From NCBI GenBank assembly GCA_022606425.2, contig JAHDVF020000875.1, positions 1,302,001 through 1,366,000 of the forward strand: a DNA stretch of 64,000 nucleotides, read 5' to 3'. The stretch's first letter is position 1, and each line of letters begins with the position of its first letter. The DNA comes from Lepidostoma basale (Eukaryota; Arthropoda; Insecta; Trichoptera; Lepidostomatidae). The notes beneath the pieces are model-generated. The model had not been told where the DNA came from. It did not search any database and saw only the letters and a list, made by a program, of their open reading frames with translations. This document shows positions 1 through 10,640 of this stretch, in pieces. The position numbers were made by a program, and so were the translations under genes.

Positions 1-335
1 AATACTAACATGGAGGCTATTCCACGCCAACGGACCCGCAACGCTAAAAGCACGATCGTAGAAACTTGCTTTATTGGGTCTGACTGGAATTGTTATGTTG
101 TTTGCACTTGTTTCTACAGATCGGAGTAAACGTTGCCTTTTCGTTGGCATGGGTGTCACGCAGAGGTCCGAAATATACGTTGGCGCTCTCTCTTTGTCAA
201 ACGCAATTTGTATTTTACTCGCTCTCGGATTTTAAGCCAGTGAAGTTCCTTCAGGAGCGGCGTGATATGACAGTATTTTTATTGCCCCATAATCAATCGG
301 GCAGCAGCATTGAATACGCTATGTATTCTGCTCAA
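1..335 (-). mobile_element. LC LINE (CR1/L2-like) 3' ORF fragment
   Basis: The minus strand reads FYDRAFSVAGPLAWNSL near the window edge, the same 'DRAF.VAGP.AWN.LP' block as near the C-terminus of the longer LC copies at 7.9-9.9 and 30.0 kb. Around 230-330 the DNA also matches the 8.38-8.46 kb copy (the segment reading TTTTAAGCCAGTGAAGTTC). It is broken by frameshifts and lies at the edge of the window, so it may extend further. Confidence 0.75.
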
Positions 336-424
336 TTGATTATTTGGCACCTATCCACACTTCCTTGACTTTGGTCTCCTTTGGAAACTATTCGAAATGT
401 TAGAGATCGAGTAATTAACCTCGA

Positions 425-935
425 TGGATAATATAGCAAACCACCAAAGCGGCTGCAATATCTGGATACTTAAAAGATTTTGTGTGGAAAAATAAGCATA
501 TGCGAGTGGAAAGCAAAGTGCGAATATATAAGCTATGTGTGTCAGACCCATAATGACCTATGGTATAGAATCGAGGGCTGACACAAAAGAACCAAAGTAC
601 TATTACGAACCGCCGAAATGAAGACACTCCGCGCTATTCTGGACAAAACACTGAGGGACAGAATCAGAAACACAGTAATACGTGAGACCTGCGATACCGA
701 AGATATTGTCAGATGGGGCAGGAAAAGAAGACGCTTCTGGCGCGACCACGTAGAACGAATGAGCGACGATAGACTCCCCCAAGCAGCCGCAAACAACGTG
801 CCAATGGGAACTCGCCAATCCGGAAGACCTGCGAAGAGATTGCGAGACAGTTGGAGTTCTGTGTCCCAGGAGACCTCGACGCCATAAAAACAGATCCACA
901 GATCTATTAAAAAAGGAAGAAAAAGAAGAAGGATA
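425..935 (+). mobile_element. L3 LINE, RT C-terminal fragment
   Basis: The fragment reads IMTYGIESRADT, then MKTLRAILDKTLRDRIRN, IVRWGRKRRRFWRDHVERM and SGRPAKRLRDSW. This is the usual C-terminal tail of an insect non-LTR reverse-transcriptase ORF ('YG.E', 'FWRDHVERM', 'GRP..R.RDSW'). It ends in an A/G-rich stretch after CAGATCTATTAAAAAAGG, the 3' end shared with the copies at 10.3, 33.3 and 36.3 kb. Frameshifts separate the first and second parts. It is 5'-truncated and non-functional. Confidence 0.8.
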
Positions 936-954
936 ATATTGATTCATAGGCCAT

Positions 955-1085
955 CGTAGAAGGACACCACAGGGGTCTGGTAAGCGTGGCGTTGTAATGC
1001 CAACCACCCCCCGTATGACATGTCATACGTGGAGAAGTATGGGGGAGGCCTATGTCCAGCAGTGGACGTTAACAGCTGTTTAAGA
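955..1085 (+). mobile_element. RTE-like LINE 3' tail
   Basis: It contains GGAGGCCTATGTCCAGCAG followed by a GTGGACG motif and an A/G-rich end, the classic 3' terminus of lepidopteran RTE-like elements (protein '..EAYVQQW'). Only the last ~130 bases are kept. A perfect small hairpin, TATGACATGTCATA, lies inside at about 1013. Confidence 0.65.
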
Positions 1086-1089
1086 AGAG

Positions 1090-1865
1090 AAAAATAATAA
1101 TATGGAGCTTTACATCATTGTTCAAGAGTCGTATGTCTTTGTGGAAAATTTACATTACGTTTCCTGAGAAATTTCGTTCGCAGAACTAATATTTTACAAG
1201 AGAACGAATTTGACAAAACATCTGTAAATTCCGTATTATCTGTGGGAGAATTATTGTTAAAAAAAGTGTGGTAATACCCTACCGCAGCTTGAAGTAAAGA
1301 ATACACGTGTTCCAAGATAAAAATTATGTCAGTTTCATGGCCCTTAAAAGAAAATATGGCGCTGGAGAATTCAGACAATTTGAGGGTGCATGATACGGGA
1401 AAACAACGTTTTTATGTGACACTGGCGGTAAAATATCTTTTACAAGATACAAGACACATAATAATATAATATATAGCCTCATAAAGGTCTATTATTTACA
1501 CCAATGGGTGCATATATACGTGTATTAATACATGATAATGGCATTGTGTGTTACTACATACACCTATGTATACACAAAAGATTCAGAGAAACTTTGTCAT
1601 GATCAAGATTAAGTTAATTTTGAAACACTGTTATTATACGCGTTTAATTTTATTTTCGTGAGATTGTCGCTACAGATGTTTCTCCAACCTATATTGGCAT
1701 CATCAAACTGAAGTTGTTGACAAACATATGTCGCTATGAATAAATATAAATATACATACACATTTCAAAATATTATTAGATACCACAAGAATATACAGAG
1801 GGAAGCATAAAAGGGGCAAAGTAGATTAATGCGGAATGGGAAAAAATGGGAAGTACAGTTTGTGA
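1090..1865. other. No gene; HF-F and HF-A remnants in AT-rich DNA
   Basis: At 1095-1130 there is a terminal piece of HF-F (TTTACATCATTGTTCAAG). At 1625-1735 lies a degenerate HF-A arm, with CAATATAGGTTGG then AGAAACATCTGT on the minus strand. The rest is AT-rich sequence with no supported feature. Confidence 0.5.
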
Positions 1866-2560
1866 TATGAAATCAAATCAGTTTATTTCATCAATAGACA
1901 TTACAAAAGATTTAAGGCATCTATTGAGAACATGTAAAATAATATATTGTATATTGTATACTACCAGAAACGCATGAGAGATGGTTCGATATTAGGAAGA
2001 CCAGGTACTCTCCAAAATCAAGATTTTTGGCCTTTTGAACGTACTTTCACTAATATGAAAGACGGCGATCTCAGAGGAAATCGCGTTCACCAGATTAATT
2101 GCTCTTCCCACCGGTGTCACCAGAGGCAGGTTGGTTCTGGCGGCCGGTAGGTAAAACAATATATGCTGTCGCTGTCGGAGATATCTATCAGGGACAAAAA
2201 GCCGAACATCCTCTAGCACGGCTGAGTTCTCAAAATATACCCTGAGTAATCTATAGAAATAGGTTATGAGATGCCCATCTCTTCGAAGCTGCAGAGAGTT
2301 GTTCCCAAGCATTCCCAAAAAAATGTCGTGGGATAGAGTCACGGATACCTACCATTTCTCTTATGTAGAAATACCTCAGAAACTTTTTCTGAACCCTCTC
2401 CAGCATAACGGAAAATCTCGCTCGTGAGGACTCCATAACCACTTTCGAGTCTGTTCCGAACCCAATGCGTTTTATAGAACTCTGAGCACATGGGGATCTC
2501 TGAAAAATCTTCCGGTCCGGACGATGATGCCCAAAATCCTTAGTGCAGTGCCACAAATCG
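1865..2560 (-). mobile_element. L6 Jockey-like LINE 3' end with 3' UTR
   Basis: On the minus strand the fragment encodes LERVQKKFLRYFYIREM, then LRRDGHLITYFYRLL, RLFVPDRYLRQRQHILFYL and PVGRAINLVN, split by one frameshift near 2340. These are the hallmark C-terminal blocks of Jockey/CR1-type RT ORFs ('LE.VQ..FLR', 'VP...LR', 'RTN...P..R....N'). The 3' UTR down to about 1868 matches the isolated UTR copy at 11870-11965, including AATAAACTGATTTGATTT. It is 5'-truncated. Confidence 0.75.
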
Positions 2561-3060
2561 TTTCGATTTGTGCACGAACAGTCAGTCTACTCATCGTAGA
2601 TACATGTGCTAGTTGCTGGTTGTTCAATATACAGTTCTCAATGCTCTAGTAAAAGATAGCATAACGCACTTAGAGACAGTGAATTGCATTTGATTACTGT
2701 GACTCCAGTTAACAATAAAAAAATTCAGTAAAAAATAAATAATAATAGTATCATTTTCTTTATTTTCCTTAATATAATATTTGAAAATTTACTTCTCTCA
2801 GGAAAGTTTTCTTCAAATTACGAGTAAATATTCTCGCTGTCTATTGTAGTCCCTTAATATTCAAGGTAAATAATATTCCAGAAGTATTTCGTAGAACTGA
2901 ACGATTGTGGATGGAGTCCAAGACAGACTCTCACGTTCACGACGAAGACGCGAATAGAATGCTTAAAGCGGGAGTATTCAATCGAAAGAAATCGTGGTTA
3001 GAAATATCCGAATGGCCATATTGACTAAAAATTACATTAAATCTAATTGCTGTTAAAATT
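2560..3060. other. No recognisable feature
   Basis: AT-rich sequence; I see no coding motif, inverted repeat or known repeat end here. Confidence 0.4.
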
Positions 3061-3063
3061 TAA

Positions 3064-3330
3064 AACAAAAACTAACTAACTAACTAACCATCACGCCGTC
3101 TCCCCGAAAGGGTAGGCAGAAAGAATGGACTGTCACACTTTAACCGATGCGGCACTCCATCCTTCTCTTTTCGCCCTGCGGGAGACGCGGTGTGATGGGT
3201 TGCGAACCTCATCGCCACCAATAGGCATCTCCCGCGCACACTTCGATCTTCCAACATCCACAAAATAAATCTAAAACAAATAATATAAAATACAATGATA
3301 TAAAATAAAATAACAAAATAAAAATAATTT
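3064..3330 (-). mobile_element. S4 SINE-like element with L4 3' end
   Basis: On the minus strand it runs from an AT-rich leader through a GC-rich hairpin core (TGTGCGCGGGAGATGCC...) to the L4 LINE 3' end (CTACCCTTTCGGGGAGACGG, then CGTGATGG and a (TTAG)4 tail). Two more copies, at 24.24 and 39.63 kb, share the leader and core. L4 LINEs share only the last ~60 bases, so this is a separate non-autonomous element that uses the L4 tail, as in known LINE/SINE pairs. A box-B-like motif (GGTTCGCAACC) lies in the core; no convincing box A. Confidence 0.7.
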
Positions 3331-3334
3331 AAAA

Positions 3335-3590
3335 CACTGTTATAATATCACAATTTATTTTTATTCACTGAGAGTGTCGCGACAGCTGTTTCGCCAACCG
3401 ATGTTTGGCATCATCAGGTGTTACAATAAACTCTTTATTGTTACACCTGATGATGCCAACCTCAGTTGGCAAAACAGCTGTCGCGACACTCTCAGTGAAT
3501 AAAAATAAATTGTGATATTATAACAATGTTTTAAATTTCAACAGTAATAATGTTGAAGTTAGTGTTTCGGCCAAAACAATGGACTATTAA
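3335..3590. mobile_element. HF-A foldback with hammerhead-like core in each arm
   Basis: A near-perfect palindrome of ~100-nt arms centred at about 3430. On the minus strand the left arm has a complete hammerhead core: CTGATGA (3411-3417), one extra U, stem II GCCAAA/GGTTGGC, GAAA (3389-3392), palindromic stem III CAGCTG and UC (cleavage after 3381). On the plus strand the right arm has CTGATGA (3447-3453), stem II GCCAAC/GTTGGC, AAAA in place of GAAA (3471-3474), CAGCTG, UC (3481-3482). Stem I is weak here. The right flank carries the HF-A outer end 'GTGTTTCGGCCAAAACAATGG'. Confidence 0.8.
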
Positions 3591-3599
3591 ATCTAATAT

Positions 3600-3735
3600 T
3601 AATTCACTTTTAATTTGTTTTTATACCACTTTATTTTGGAACAATATACCTGTTTCGCTCCCACCAGAGCATTTTCAGGGTTACAAAAGATACAGAGTCC
3701 ACAATGCGTCGTTTAACCACTTGAATACTGTAAGG
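3600..3735 (-). mobile_element. HF-D foldback arm, degenerate hammerhead-like core
   Basis: The minus strand reads CTGAAAA, extra U, stem GCTC/GGAGC, GAAA, CAGG, UA, matching the HF-D element at 41.3 kb. G8 of the hammerhead core is changed to A and stem III is no longer palindromic, so it is probably inactive. Outer part 'TACCACTTTATTTTGGAAC' is shared with the 41.3-kb copy. Confidence 0.55.
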
Positions 3736-3739
3736 CCAC

Positions 3740-4535
3740 TGGTGGCCGCTACGTAGGCGCACCATGAATACCGTAAGCCCCTTTGCATTAATAATGATTC
3801 CAGTAGGAATTTTAACAACTTTTTTTGGAGTGGCTAGCGACATCTATACAATATCTCTGCAAGAAAAATGAATCTTCTGGGGTTGTTCGATCTTATTGAA
3901 AAACGGATTTTTGTAGAAGTCGAGTACTAGATAATACACAAGAACTGATATAAAATACTTTTTATTTTTTAATGTTTGCTTTCAATAAATATTTTGTTTA
4001 CAAAAATGAAAAAAATATATTTATTTAAGCTTGTGAGAACCCTGAAAGAAAAATAAAATATACGAAATTTCGAGAATACAACTTGATATATCATTTTACA
4101 GGTAAACTTTAAACATAAAGCATAAAATCCATTATCCCTATTTTTTTAAAATAATTAAAAACCTGCGGTATGTTAGTGTTCCTAACCTTAAAACATCACT
4201 GTACTCAAACGGTTAATGCATACATAAGATATAACCGGATAGGTTGTCGATGAATCAGTATTTTTACGTCAAAGAAACGCAAGAACAAAAAAAATGTGGC
4301 AATATAACTTAAACACGTTGTTTTATTTCATTTCAAAGTTTGAGCACTCTTAATAAAAAAACTCTTTACAAATACTGGTCTCAGTAATGTTTTATTCAGT
4401 AATAATTTGGTGTTTCTTGTCAGCAAACGAGATTTAACGTGTTTGTGGATTCCAAAATAATATATAAATTGATATTGACCCCTTTTATAAATCAAAGGAA
4501 CCATAACTGTAATATTCCTTCCATATATTCAGACC
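3740..4535. other. No gene or repeat recognised
   Basis: AT-rich sequence between two foldbacks. Only very short open frames; nothing I can assign. Confidence 0.4.
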
Positions 4536-5130
4536 CATTTAAAAATATATCCTTAAGAAAAATATTTAAAAAAACATGACATGTTTCGGAGGATACCTCC
4601 ATCTTCAGGTGTAAAAATATAATAGAAACTAAACAAAGAAAGACTAATATAAAAACGCATTTAAAATTCGATACAATAATTCAAATTTAAGAATTAACCT
4701 GGGCCATTTGTTATATGTAAGCACTTATAATTATTTTTTTACAGTAAGAACTAATAAATAATAATAATACATAAAAAATTGTAATTTCGAAAAAAATATA
4801 CATTTGAAAATACATCATTTATAAATGATTAATTTGCATTTGATTGGGAATGAGAGCTTAGGAGATTAAATGTAGACAAAGTATTTAAGGAAAAAGGAGT
4901 AAAAGGAGGAATCTGATTATTAATAATGTTTACAATTTGAATTTTAAATGTGTTTTTATACTAGTCTTTCTTTGTTTAGTTTTTATTATATTTTTACACC
5001 TGAAGATGGAGGTATCCTCCGAAACATGTAGTGTTTTTTTAATTTTATTTAATAATTAGTGGATTAAACAAAATTATTTTCAATTTCCTAAGTATATTAC
5101 TATGGAATGCCATAGCGTTCAATAAGTTAA
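4535..5130. mobile_element. HF-B foldback, full-length, hammerhead in each arm
   Basis: Inverted repeats of ~130 nt flank a ~300-nt AT-rich interior. Right arm, plus strand: ACAC (4996-4999), CTGAAGA (5000-5006), extra U, stem II GGAGG/CCTCC with loop TAT, GAAA (5021-5024), palindromic CATG, U-A (5029-5030), then GTGT, which pairs with ACAC as stem I. Left arm, minus strand: CTGAAGA (4602-4608), GAAA (4584-4587), CATG, UC with cleavage after 4578; its stem I is weakened (ATGT instead of GTGT). Outer ends match the 10.0, 38.8 and 41.6 kb copies (CAATTTCCTAAGTATATTAC). Confidence 0.85.
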
Positions 5131-5439
5131 AAAATATATTAACTACTGTTGTGACGCCTTAAAACAATTTTCACAGCGGTCTATTTTATGTTTTATCTCC
5201 AAGCAAAATCGAGATATAAAAGCGCGATTAAAGTTTGTAATACAATATCTGTGAATTAATTACATTTTAACAAAAGTTTTTAAACCAACGCAGTCGAATT
5301 GAGTAGAAGTTTCCAGACGTGGATAATATTTAACTTCTACTTATACTTGTATTTTGTTTAAACCGCCTAGATGTACAAAATTAAAACAAATTAATTAGAA
5401 GTTATTTATATTCTGCTGCAACCAAAGGGAAAATTATAT

Positions 5440-5735
5440 AATCAAATGATTTTACTGAAATCTCTTGAAGGAAGTTCATTTTAAATAATAATTAAATAAA
5501 ACGATGTTTTTTAACTACTTCCACTTTTGTCTTTATTTAGACAGCGACCGGTTTCGCCAGGCTCGCTGGCATCGACAGACTGGTAACCACCCCTGATCTG
5601 TATGTATATAAAGGACTAAGTTTACAATAGTGTTACCAGTCTGTTGATGCCAGCGAGCCTGGCGAAACCGGTCGCTGTCTAAATAAAGACAAAAGTGGAA
5701 GTAGTTAAAAAACATCGTTTTATTTAATTATTATG
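5440..5735. mobile_element. HF-C foldback with hammerhead-like cores
   Basis: Two ~100-nt inverted arms. Right arm, plus strand: CTGTTGA (5641-5647), extra U, stem II GCCAG/CTGGC, GAAA (5664-5667), palindromic CCGG, UC (5672-5673); stem I CAGT/GCTG pairs over 4 bp with one G-U. Left arm, minus strand, has CTGTCGA (5572-5578). The core deviates at position 6 (A to U), which in hammerheads is expected to impair cleavage. Flank 5440-5490 is homologous to 13087-13143, so the element is larger than the foldback. Confidence 0.75.
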
Positions 5736-5924
5736 GAAAATTATATTAAAATGTTTGTAAAACTGCTCAATTTTAAGTAACTAATAAAGTATTTATGTAA
5801 TTAGTTATGTTCTTCGGCAGACTGAAAAGTGACACTGTCGAAACCATTCAGAAAAATGTTAATTATGATTTCTTTTTTGAATGTATACAAACACTTATAG
5901 ACAAATACTGGATTTTACCCATTG

Positions 5925-6205
5925 CGGGTTAATGCTTACATCTAATCTTAATAGATGGCGCTAGTGTAGATTGACTTAAAAAATGTGAAGTGTTTCTCAA
6001 CATAGTAATCTTTCAAAAATTTGTCAGACGTGGCGGTCGTAAGAAGGGCGCAATGATGAATGTTGTTAGCATAAAGCGATCGCTTAAACCAATCAATGAC
6101 AGGTCATAAGTCCTGTAAACGCCCCGACCAGCATATTCTGTTTCCAAAAAACAATTACATTTTCGTCTCTTTTGAGATACAATTAATTGAGATACAAGAA
6201 ATACT
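5925..6205 (-). mobile_element. T1 non-autonomous element
   Basis: It contains the T1 blocks 'GATGGCGCTAGTGTAGA', 'TTTGTCAGACGTGGCGGTCG', 'CAATGACAGGTCATAAGTCC' and 'TTCGTCTCTTTTGAGATAC', in the same order as copies at 18.4, 19.2-19.9, 23.5 and 49.2 kb. No ORF and no RNA polymerase III boxes that I can support; class unknown. Confidence 0.6.
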
Positions 6206-6517
6206 ATATTTTCTGATGACTTTTACTTTTCTATAAAAAAATACACTGAAGAAGGACGTGTACATTCCGGAATGTTTTGATAGTTTCAATTCAAGGGTTT
6301 GTTTTGTACTAAACATTTTTACTGGTTCTTATGATGGCACTTGGGCCTTTAATGTGGTAGTTCCCGTTGTTTTCCACATTTGTGTACAACAGAAAACTAC
6401 CACATTAAAAAGACCCACGTGGCATCCCAAGAATCAGCAAAGATGTTAATAGTCTTTGCTGGAAACCATCCTTAGAATTGAAACTAAAAAAGGGTTATTG
6501 TTATAATTTATACAAAT

Positions 6518-6583
6518 AAAAACGTCTGTTTTTTAGGAGTTTTATTAAATTTTATGTGAATGACATGTTTCATCTGCCTAAAA
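6518..6583 (-). mobile_element. HF-F foldback arm
   Basis: A single arm reading, on the minus strand, GAAACATGTCATTCACATAA followed by the HF-F outer sequence ending at ACAGACGTTTTT. The core is degenerate. Confidence 0.55.
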
Positions 6584-6589
6584 ACAAAA

Positions 6590-7085
6590 TATTGAACGGA
6601 CCACTAAGATGGTTTGGACACATGGAAAGAACGACACATGAAGAAATAATGTTAAATACGACATTCACGGAAAAATAAATAGAGGATAGGGATATTGAAA
6701 GAAGGGTTGGGGCAGGCAACAAAGTGAAAGGTGCACTTAAAGTTGTCATCGCGAACAAAAACATATCCAAAAAAGCCAAAATGGCAGTGCACAATGGTGT
6801 TCGTATACCGACCCTTATGTGGAAAAAGAAGGATGAAATTAGAATAAATGTAGTAGAAATGAGATCTTTTAGACGAATGCGTGGATACTCTGTGTTTGAT
6901 AGAATGAAAATATAAGAAGTGAATGCGGTGCAAATGATAGTGTTATGAACAAAATAATAATAGGATCATTAAGATGGTTTGGACTTATGGAAATAATGAA
7001 TGAAGAAAGAATGGTAAAAAAATTATATGTTAACGATGTAAATCGCAGTGCATTTTTACTCCCCACGGCGTGATGGTTAGTTAGA
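6590..7085 (+). mobile_element. L4 LINE tail, rearranged
   Basis: It encodes the blocks RRVGAGNKVKGALKVVIANKN, KKAKMAVHNGV, KKDEIRINVVEMRSFRRM, GSLRWFGL and ends in CGGCGTGATGGTTAGTTAG. Segments are missing or out of order: a 'PLRWFGHMERT' block lies upstream of the part it should follow, and the 3' end is joined directly after the 'KLYVNDVN' block. Frameshifts throughout; non-functional. Confidence 0.75.
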
Positions 7086-7089
7086 AATA

Positions 7090-7890
7090 GAGGAAAACCG
7101 AGGAAAACGCGAGATGGTAAAATAAATTAAATGTGCTAGCGTGACACAATATCTGAATTATGAGGAAATGAAAGAAGAAACCTCAAGAAAACAGACTTTT
7201 TCGTTCGAATTTATTATTTAGTATAGAGTTTTACATCATTGTTCAAGAAACAATAACATAGGTTATTTAGATGATTATTAACTTCCTTTATTATGAACTT
7301 ATTGCAAAGATGAAGTCATTATAAAAATAATAAAAACAATACCAAAACCTTTACGCTTTTACGTTTGTAGAGAAAGATGTAGAATTTGATACAATATTTG
7401 TGTAGAGTAAACGGTACTTTAAGTAAACATGAAAATTTGATCTTATCCCGGGAATCTTAAGTTAGACACGTATTATATGGTTGCAATATCTTATCACCCT
7501 CTCAGTTAGTGTTTCCGGTGCAGGGCGGATATCCCCGTGATGCTGTAATGCAGCTAAGACCACGTGATTGCCCGGAACCGGATGTGTGCGGGTCTCTCGC
7601 CCTCGGCTCCGACGCCGGCGACAGGGGATGAATATTTATAGCCTTGAGGATGCAGACTGCGGTGGCTATAATAAAGGCTAAGATTTATGTATAAAGCGGC
7701 GTTTACGTCCATATAATGCGCTGGTTAGTAGCGCTCGCAAGCATTTATATTTAAGTAAATTTTCATTCGATTAACCTCTACTGAATAATGCAAGATGGTT
7801 AAATTAGTATTTGCATATTACTGTCGATCTTAATTTTGCAGTGGCAACAACAAGGCAAGTCAATTTAAATAAATATAATTCGACTGATCG
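7090..7890. other. No gene; HF-F end and a GC-rich patch
   Basis: An L4-like scrap lies at 7085-7190 and an HF-F terminal piece at 7195-7255. At 7500-7640 there is a GC-rich patch, out of character with its surroundings, that I cannot assign; it has no convincing splice sites or protein motif. Confidence 0.4.
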
Positions 7891-7895
7891 TTGAT

Positions 7896-7921
7896 CTTCT
7901 ATAATAATAATAATAATAATA
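7896..7921. repeat. (ATA)n microsatellite tail of the LC LINE
   Basis: Trinucleotide repeat at the 3' end of the minus-strand LC element, equivalent to the ATT tail at 30532-30556. Confidence 0.8.
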
Positions 7922-9915
7922 TGCTAACTTTCAAAGCGCCGTTTTTGTGATGTAATCACCTCAAGGGCGCATTAAGACGTGTTTTAAATCTAAAAATCTA
8001 AATATGACAGCTAAAAAAGCGATCGGTTTAAAAGTATAGTAGTACAAAGTATAAATGTTTAACTTGGGTATGAAATATGAAAAAGATGGGTTTTCAATTT
8101 AGATCTGAAATCTGTCGGATCATTTATGCATCTAAGGTGTGAAGGGAGATTGTTCCAAGCTGATGGACCGGCTACCGCGAACGCTCGATCCCCAAAATTT
8201 GTACTTGGGCAACGCTTGGGCTCAACTAATCTTCCTATTGCTGAGGAGTTCGCCGAGCGAAGTGTGGATTTCCTTGAATTTAGGCTGTCCGTTATACAGA
8301 GTTCAGATATATGACTTGGTGCCATTCCATGTAGCGCTTTGAAGACTGTCCAGCAGAGTTTATACTGGATTCTTTCTGGACTTTTAAGCCAGTGAAGTTC
8401 TTTGAGATGTTGTGTTATATGAGACTTTTTTGGAATGCCTTTAATGAGCCTTGTTGCTGCATTGAACGCAGATTGAAGTTTGTTTATTTGTTGTTTTGGA
8501 ATGTTTGCATAAATTCCATTACAATAATCAAGTCGTGACACAACGAAGGAATTTACAAGAGTTTTGAAAGTGTCATGGGGAATACTCCTTTTGACGGATT
8601 TTAATCGTCTTAGGTGGAAGAAACTAGCGCTGACCGTGTTATTAATTTGGGATTTTAGAGACAGATTTGCGTCAAGATAAACACCAAGAAGCTTTGTAGA
8701 GTTTTTGGGAACGATATCATTGTCAGCTGTTGAAATTGAGGAATGATCGATAAGATGTTGACGCTTTGCGGAAGAAGTCCAGAGAAATTCCGTTTTGGAT
8801 TGATTTAGTTTAAGTTTGTTTGATGCCATCCATCTGGATATGGCATCAATGCAGTTGACAGTTATTGACGTAAGATGTTTGGTGTCATCAGGGTTGCAGA
8901 AAAAATAAAGTTGCTGATCATCAGCATAGCAATGTGAGAGGAGGCTAAAGGATTCTATTATTTTGGCAACGTCATTTGTAAACATTATAAATAAAAGGGG
9001 TCCTAAAACAGAGCCTTGTGGCACACCAGATTGGATATTAGTAAATGAGGATTTTTCACCTGCTAGCTGCACAGCTTGTGAACGATCCGACAGATATGAA
9101 TTTAGCCAGTCTATGGCATTACCTCTAAAACCATACGTGATCGCTAATCGTTGGATAAGATATGAGTGATCAATTGTGTCAAACGCAGCGCTCATGTCCA
9201 GAAGGGAAAGCAGTGCCAATTTGCCCGATTCGTTTGCCAGGAATAAATCCGACATGACTCTAAGCAATCCCATCTCCGTTGAATGGAAACGTCTGTAGGC
9301 GGATTGTAATTTAGACAAAATATTATTTGTGGAAAGGTGAGTTGAAATTTGGGAGGCTACAATTTTTTCAAGAACTTTAGAGATGAAGGTAGATTTGAGA
9401 CGGGCCGGAAGTTACTAAGATTTTCGGAATCTAGTTGAGGTTTTTTTAATATGGGAGAAACAATAGCTTTCTTGAGCAAAAAGGGGACTTGTCCTGTTAG
9501 TAGAGATTTGTTAAAATTTTTACTAAAAATGGAGCAACATGGTGACAGCATCTCTTGAGAAGCCATGTCGGAATTGGATCAAGCGAACACTGCTTATTAG
9601 GTGCGTTTAAGATAAGTTTAATCACTTCCTGAGGTGTTGTGATATTAAATTTAGTTAGAAGTTTTCCCTCATATGTCGTGAAAGTTGGTGGTGTTGTAAA
9701 TGAAGTCGTTGCACGAATCACAGCGATTTTATCTTCAAAGTCATGAGGAGATAACTTGGTAGAGGCCTTTTCTTGATGATTTTTTCCGAGTACTGATTTA
9801 ACGGAATTCCATAGATGTCGGGGATTTTCCTTTTCCGGTTCAATTTTACATTTCCAGTACTCCGATCTTCTCGGAGCTTCTATATTTGCCTTCACTTTGT
9901 GTTGTGGATTCATAT
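7896..9915 (-). mobile_element. LC LINE (CR1/L2-like) with broken reverse transcriptase
   Basis: The longest reverse-transcriptase remnant in the window. The minus strand 9318-8059 is open for 419 residues: LLSLLDMSAAFDTIDH at residues 37-51, GVPQGSVLGPLLF at 98-110, the catalytic box YADD at 131-134, thumb and C-terminal 'DRAFAVAGPSAWNNLPSHLR' near the end. Upstream pieces (9913-9497, 9566-9357) hold the linker between endonuclease and RT ('LDPIPTWLLKRC') in other frames. Frameshifts near 9540 and stops near 9360 break the ORF; the endonuclease domain is missing, so it is 5'-truncated. The 3' UTR ends in an ATT microsatellite (7896-7921). RT copies RNA at the nicked target in intact relatives. 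Confidence 0.9.
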
Positions 9916-9999
9916 TTTTATAAATAGAAACGCACTTTGTTTTATCACAACACTTTATTTTTTTTAGTAGACATCAACTATTTGAACGCTAAGGCATTA

Positions 10000-10225
10000 A
10001 CACTGTGGAATTCTATAGTAATATACTTAGGAAATTGAAAATAACTTTGTTTCATTCACTAAGTATAAACAAAATATATTTAAAAACACAAGTTTCGGAG
10101 AATACCTCCATCTTCAGGTGTAAAAATATAATTTTTTTTACACCTGAAGATGGAGGAATCCTCCGAAATATGTCGTGTTTTTTAATTTTCAATTATTATT
10201 TTCAATTTCCTAAGTATAATTGTTA
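10000..10225. mobile_element. HF-B foldback, short palindromic form
   Basis: Palindrome without the long interior. Right arm, plus strand: ACAC (10140-10143), CTGAAGA (10144-10150), extra U, GGAGG/CCTCC stem, GAAA (10165-10168), TATG, UC (10173-10174), GTGT (10175-10178); stem I pairs 4 bp. The left arm (minus) starts with AATACCTCCATCTTCAGG on plus. Outer flank 'GAACGCTAAGGCATTAACAC' marks the family end. Confidence 0.85.
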
Positions 10226-10640
10226 TGTTTTTTTTTAATTGTAGACATGTTCTGAAAAAACCCTACGAGATCGTGTCCGCAACGTAGATATAAGAAAAAC
10301 TTGCGAAATAGAGGATATCGTTCAGTGGAGTAGATCCAGAAGAAGATACTGGAGGGACCATGTAGCCCGAATGGATGGTGACAGACTTGCATATACAGCC
10401 GCTAATGAAATCCCCTCCGGACACCGCCCACCTGGAAGACCGCCTAAGAGATGGAGGGACAGCTGGATCTCATCATCCGACGAGACATGATTTCTGTGTC
10501 ACAGATCGTCAGATCTATTAAAAGAAGAAGAAGAAGAAGACATGTTCTCAGCAGGAATACCAAACTTTTAATATATTAGAAGACTATCATAAGACCGGGA
10601 GTCACCTATGGCTGTGAGACATGGTCTCATGTTATATAAG
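10225..10640 (+). mobile_element. Old LINE fragment split by an L3 insertion
   Basis: The sequences before 10254 and after 10538 join into one LINE block (NTKLLIY..KTIIRPGVTYG, then CETWSH), a conserved 'RP.(V/M)TYG.E.W' motif of RT tails. It is interrupted by L3 with an 11-bp target duplication. Confidence 0.6.
10254..10537 (+). mobile_element. L3 LINE tail inserted with 11-bp target duplication
   Basis: It encodes KTLRDRVRNVDIRKTCEIED, RSRRRYWRDHVARM and RPPKRWRDSWISSSDET, and ends in CAGATCTATTAAAAGAAGAAG with a GAA tail. Flanked by AGACATGTTCT at 10243-10253 and 10538-10548, a perfect duplication, as expected of target-primed reverse transcription. 5'-truncated on arrival. Confidence 0.85.
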
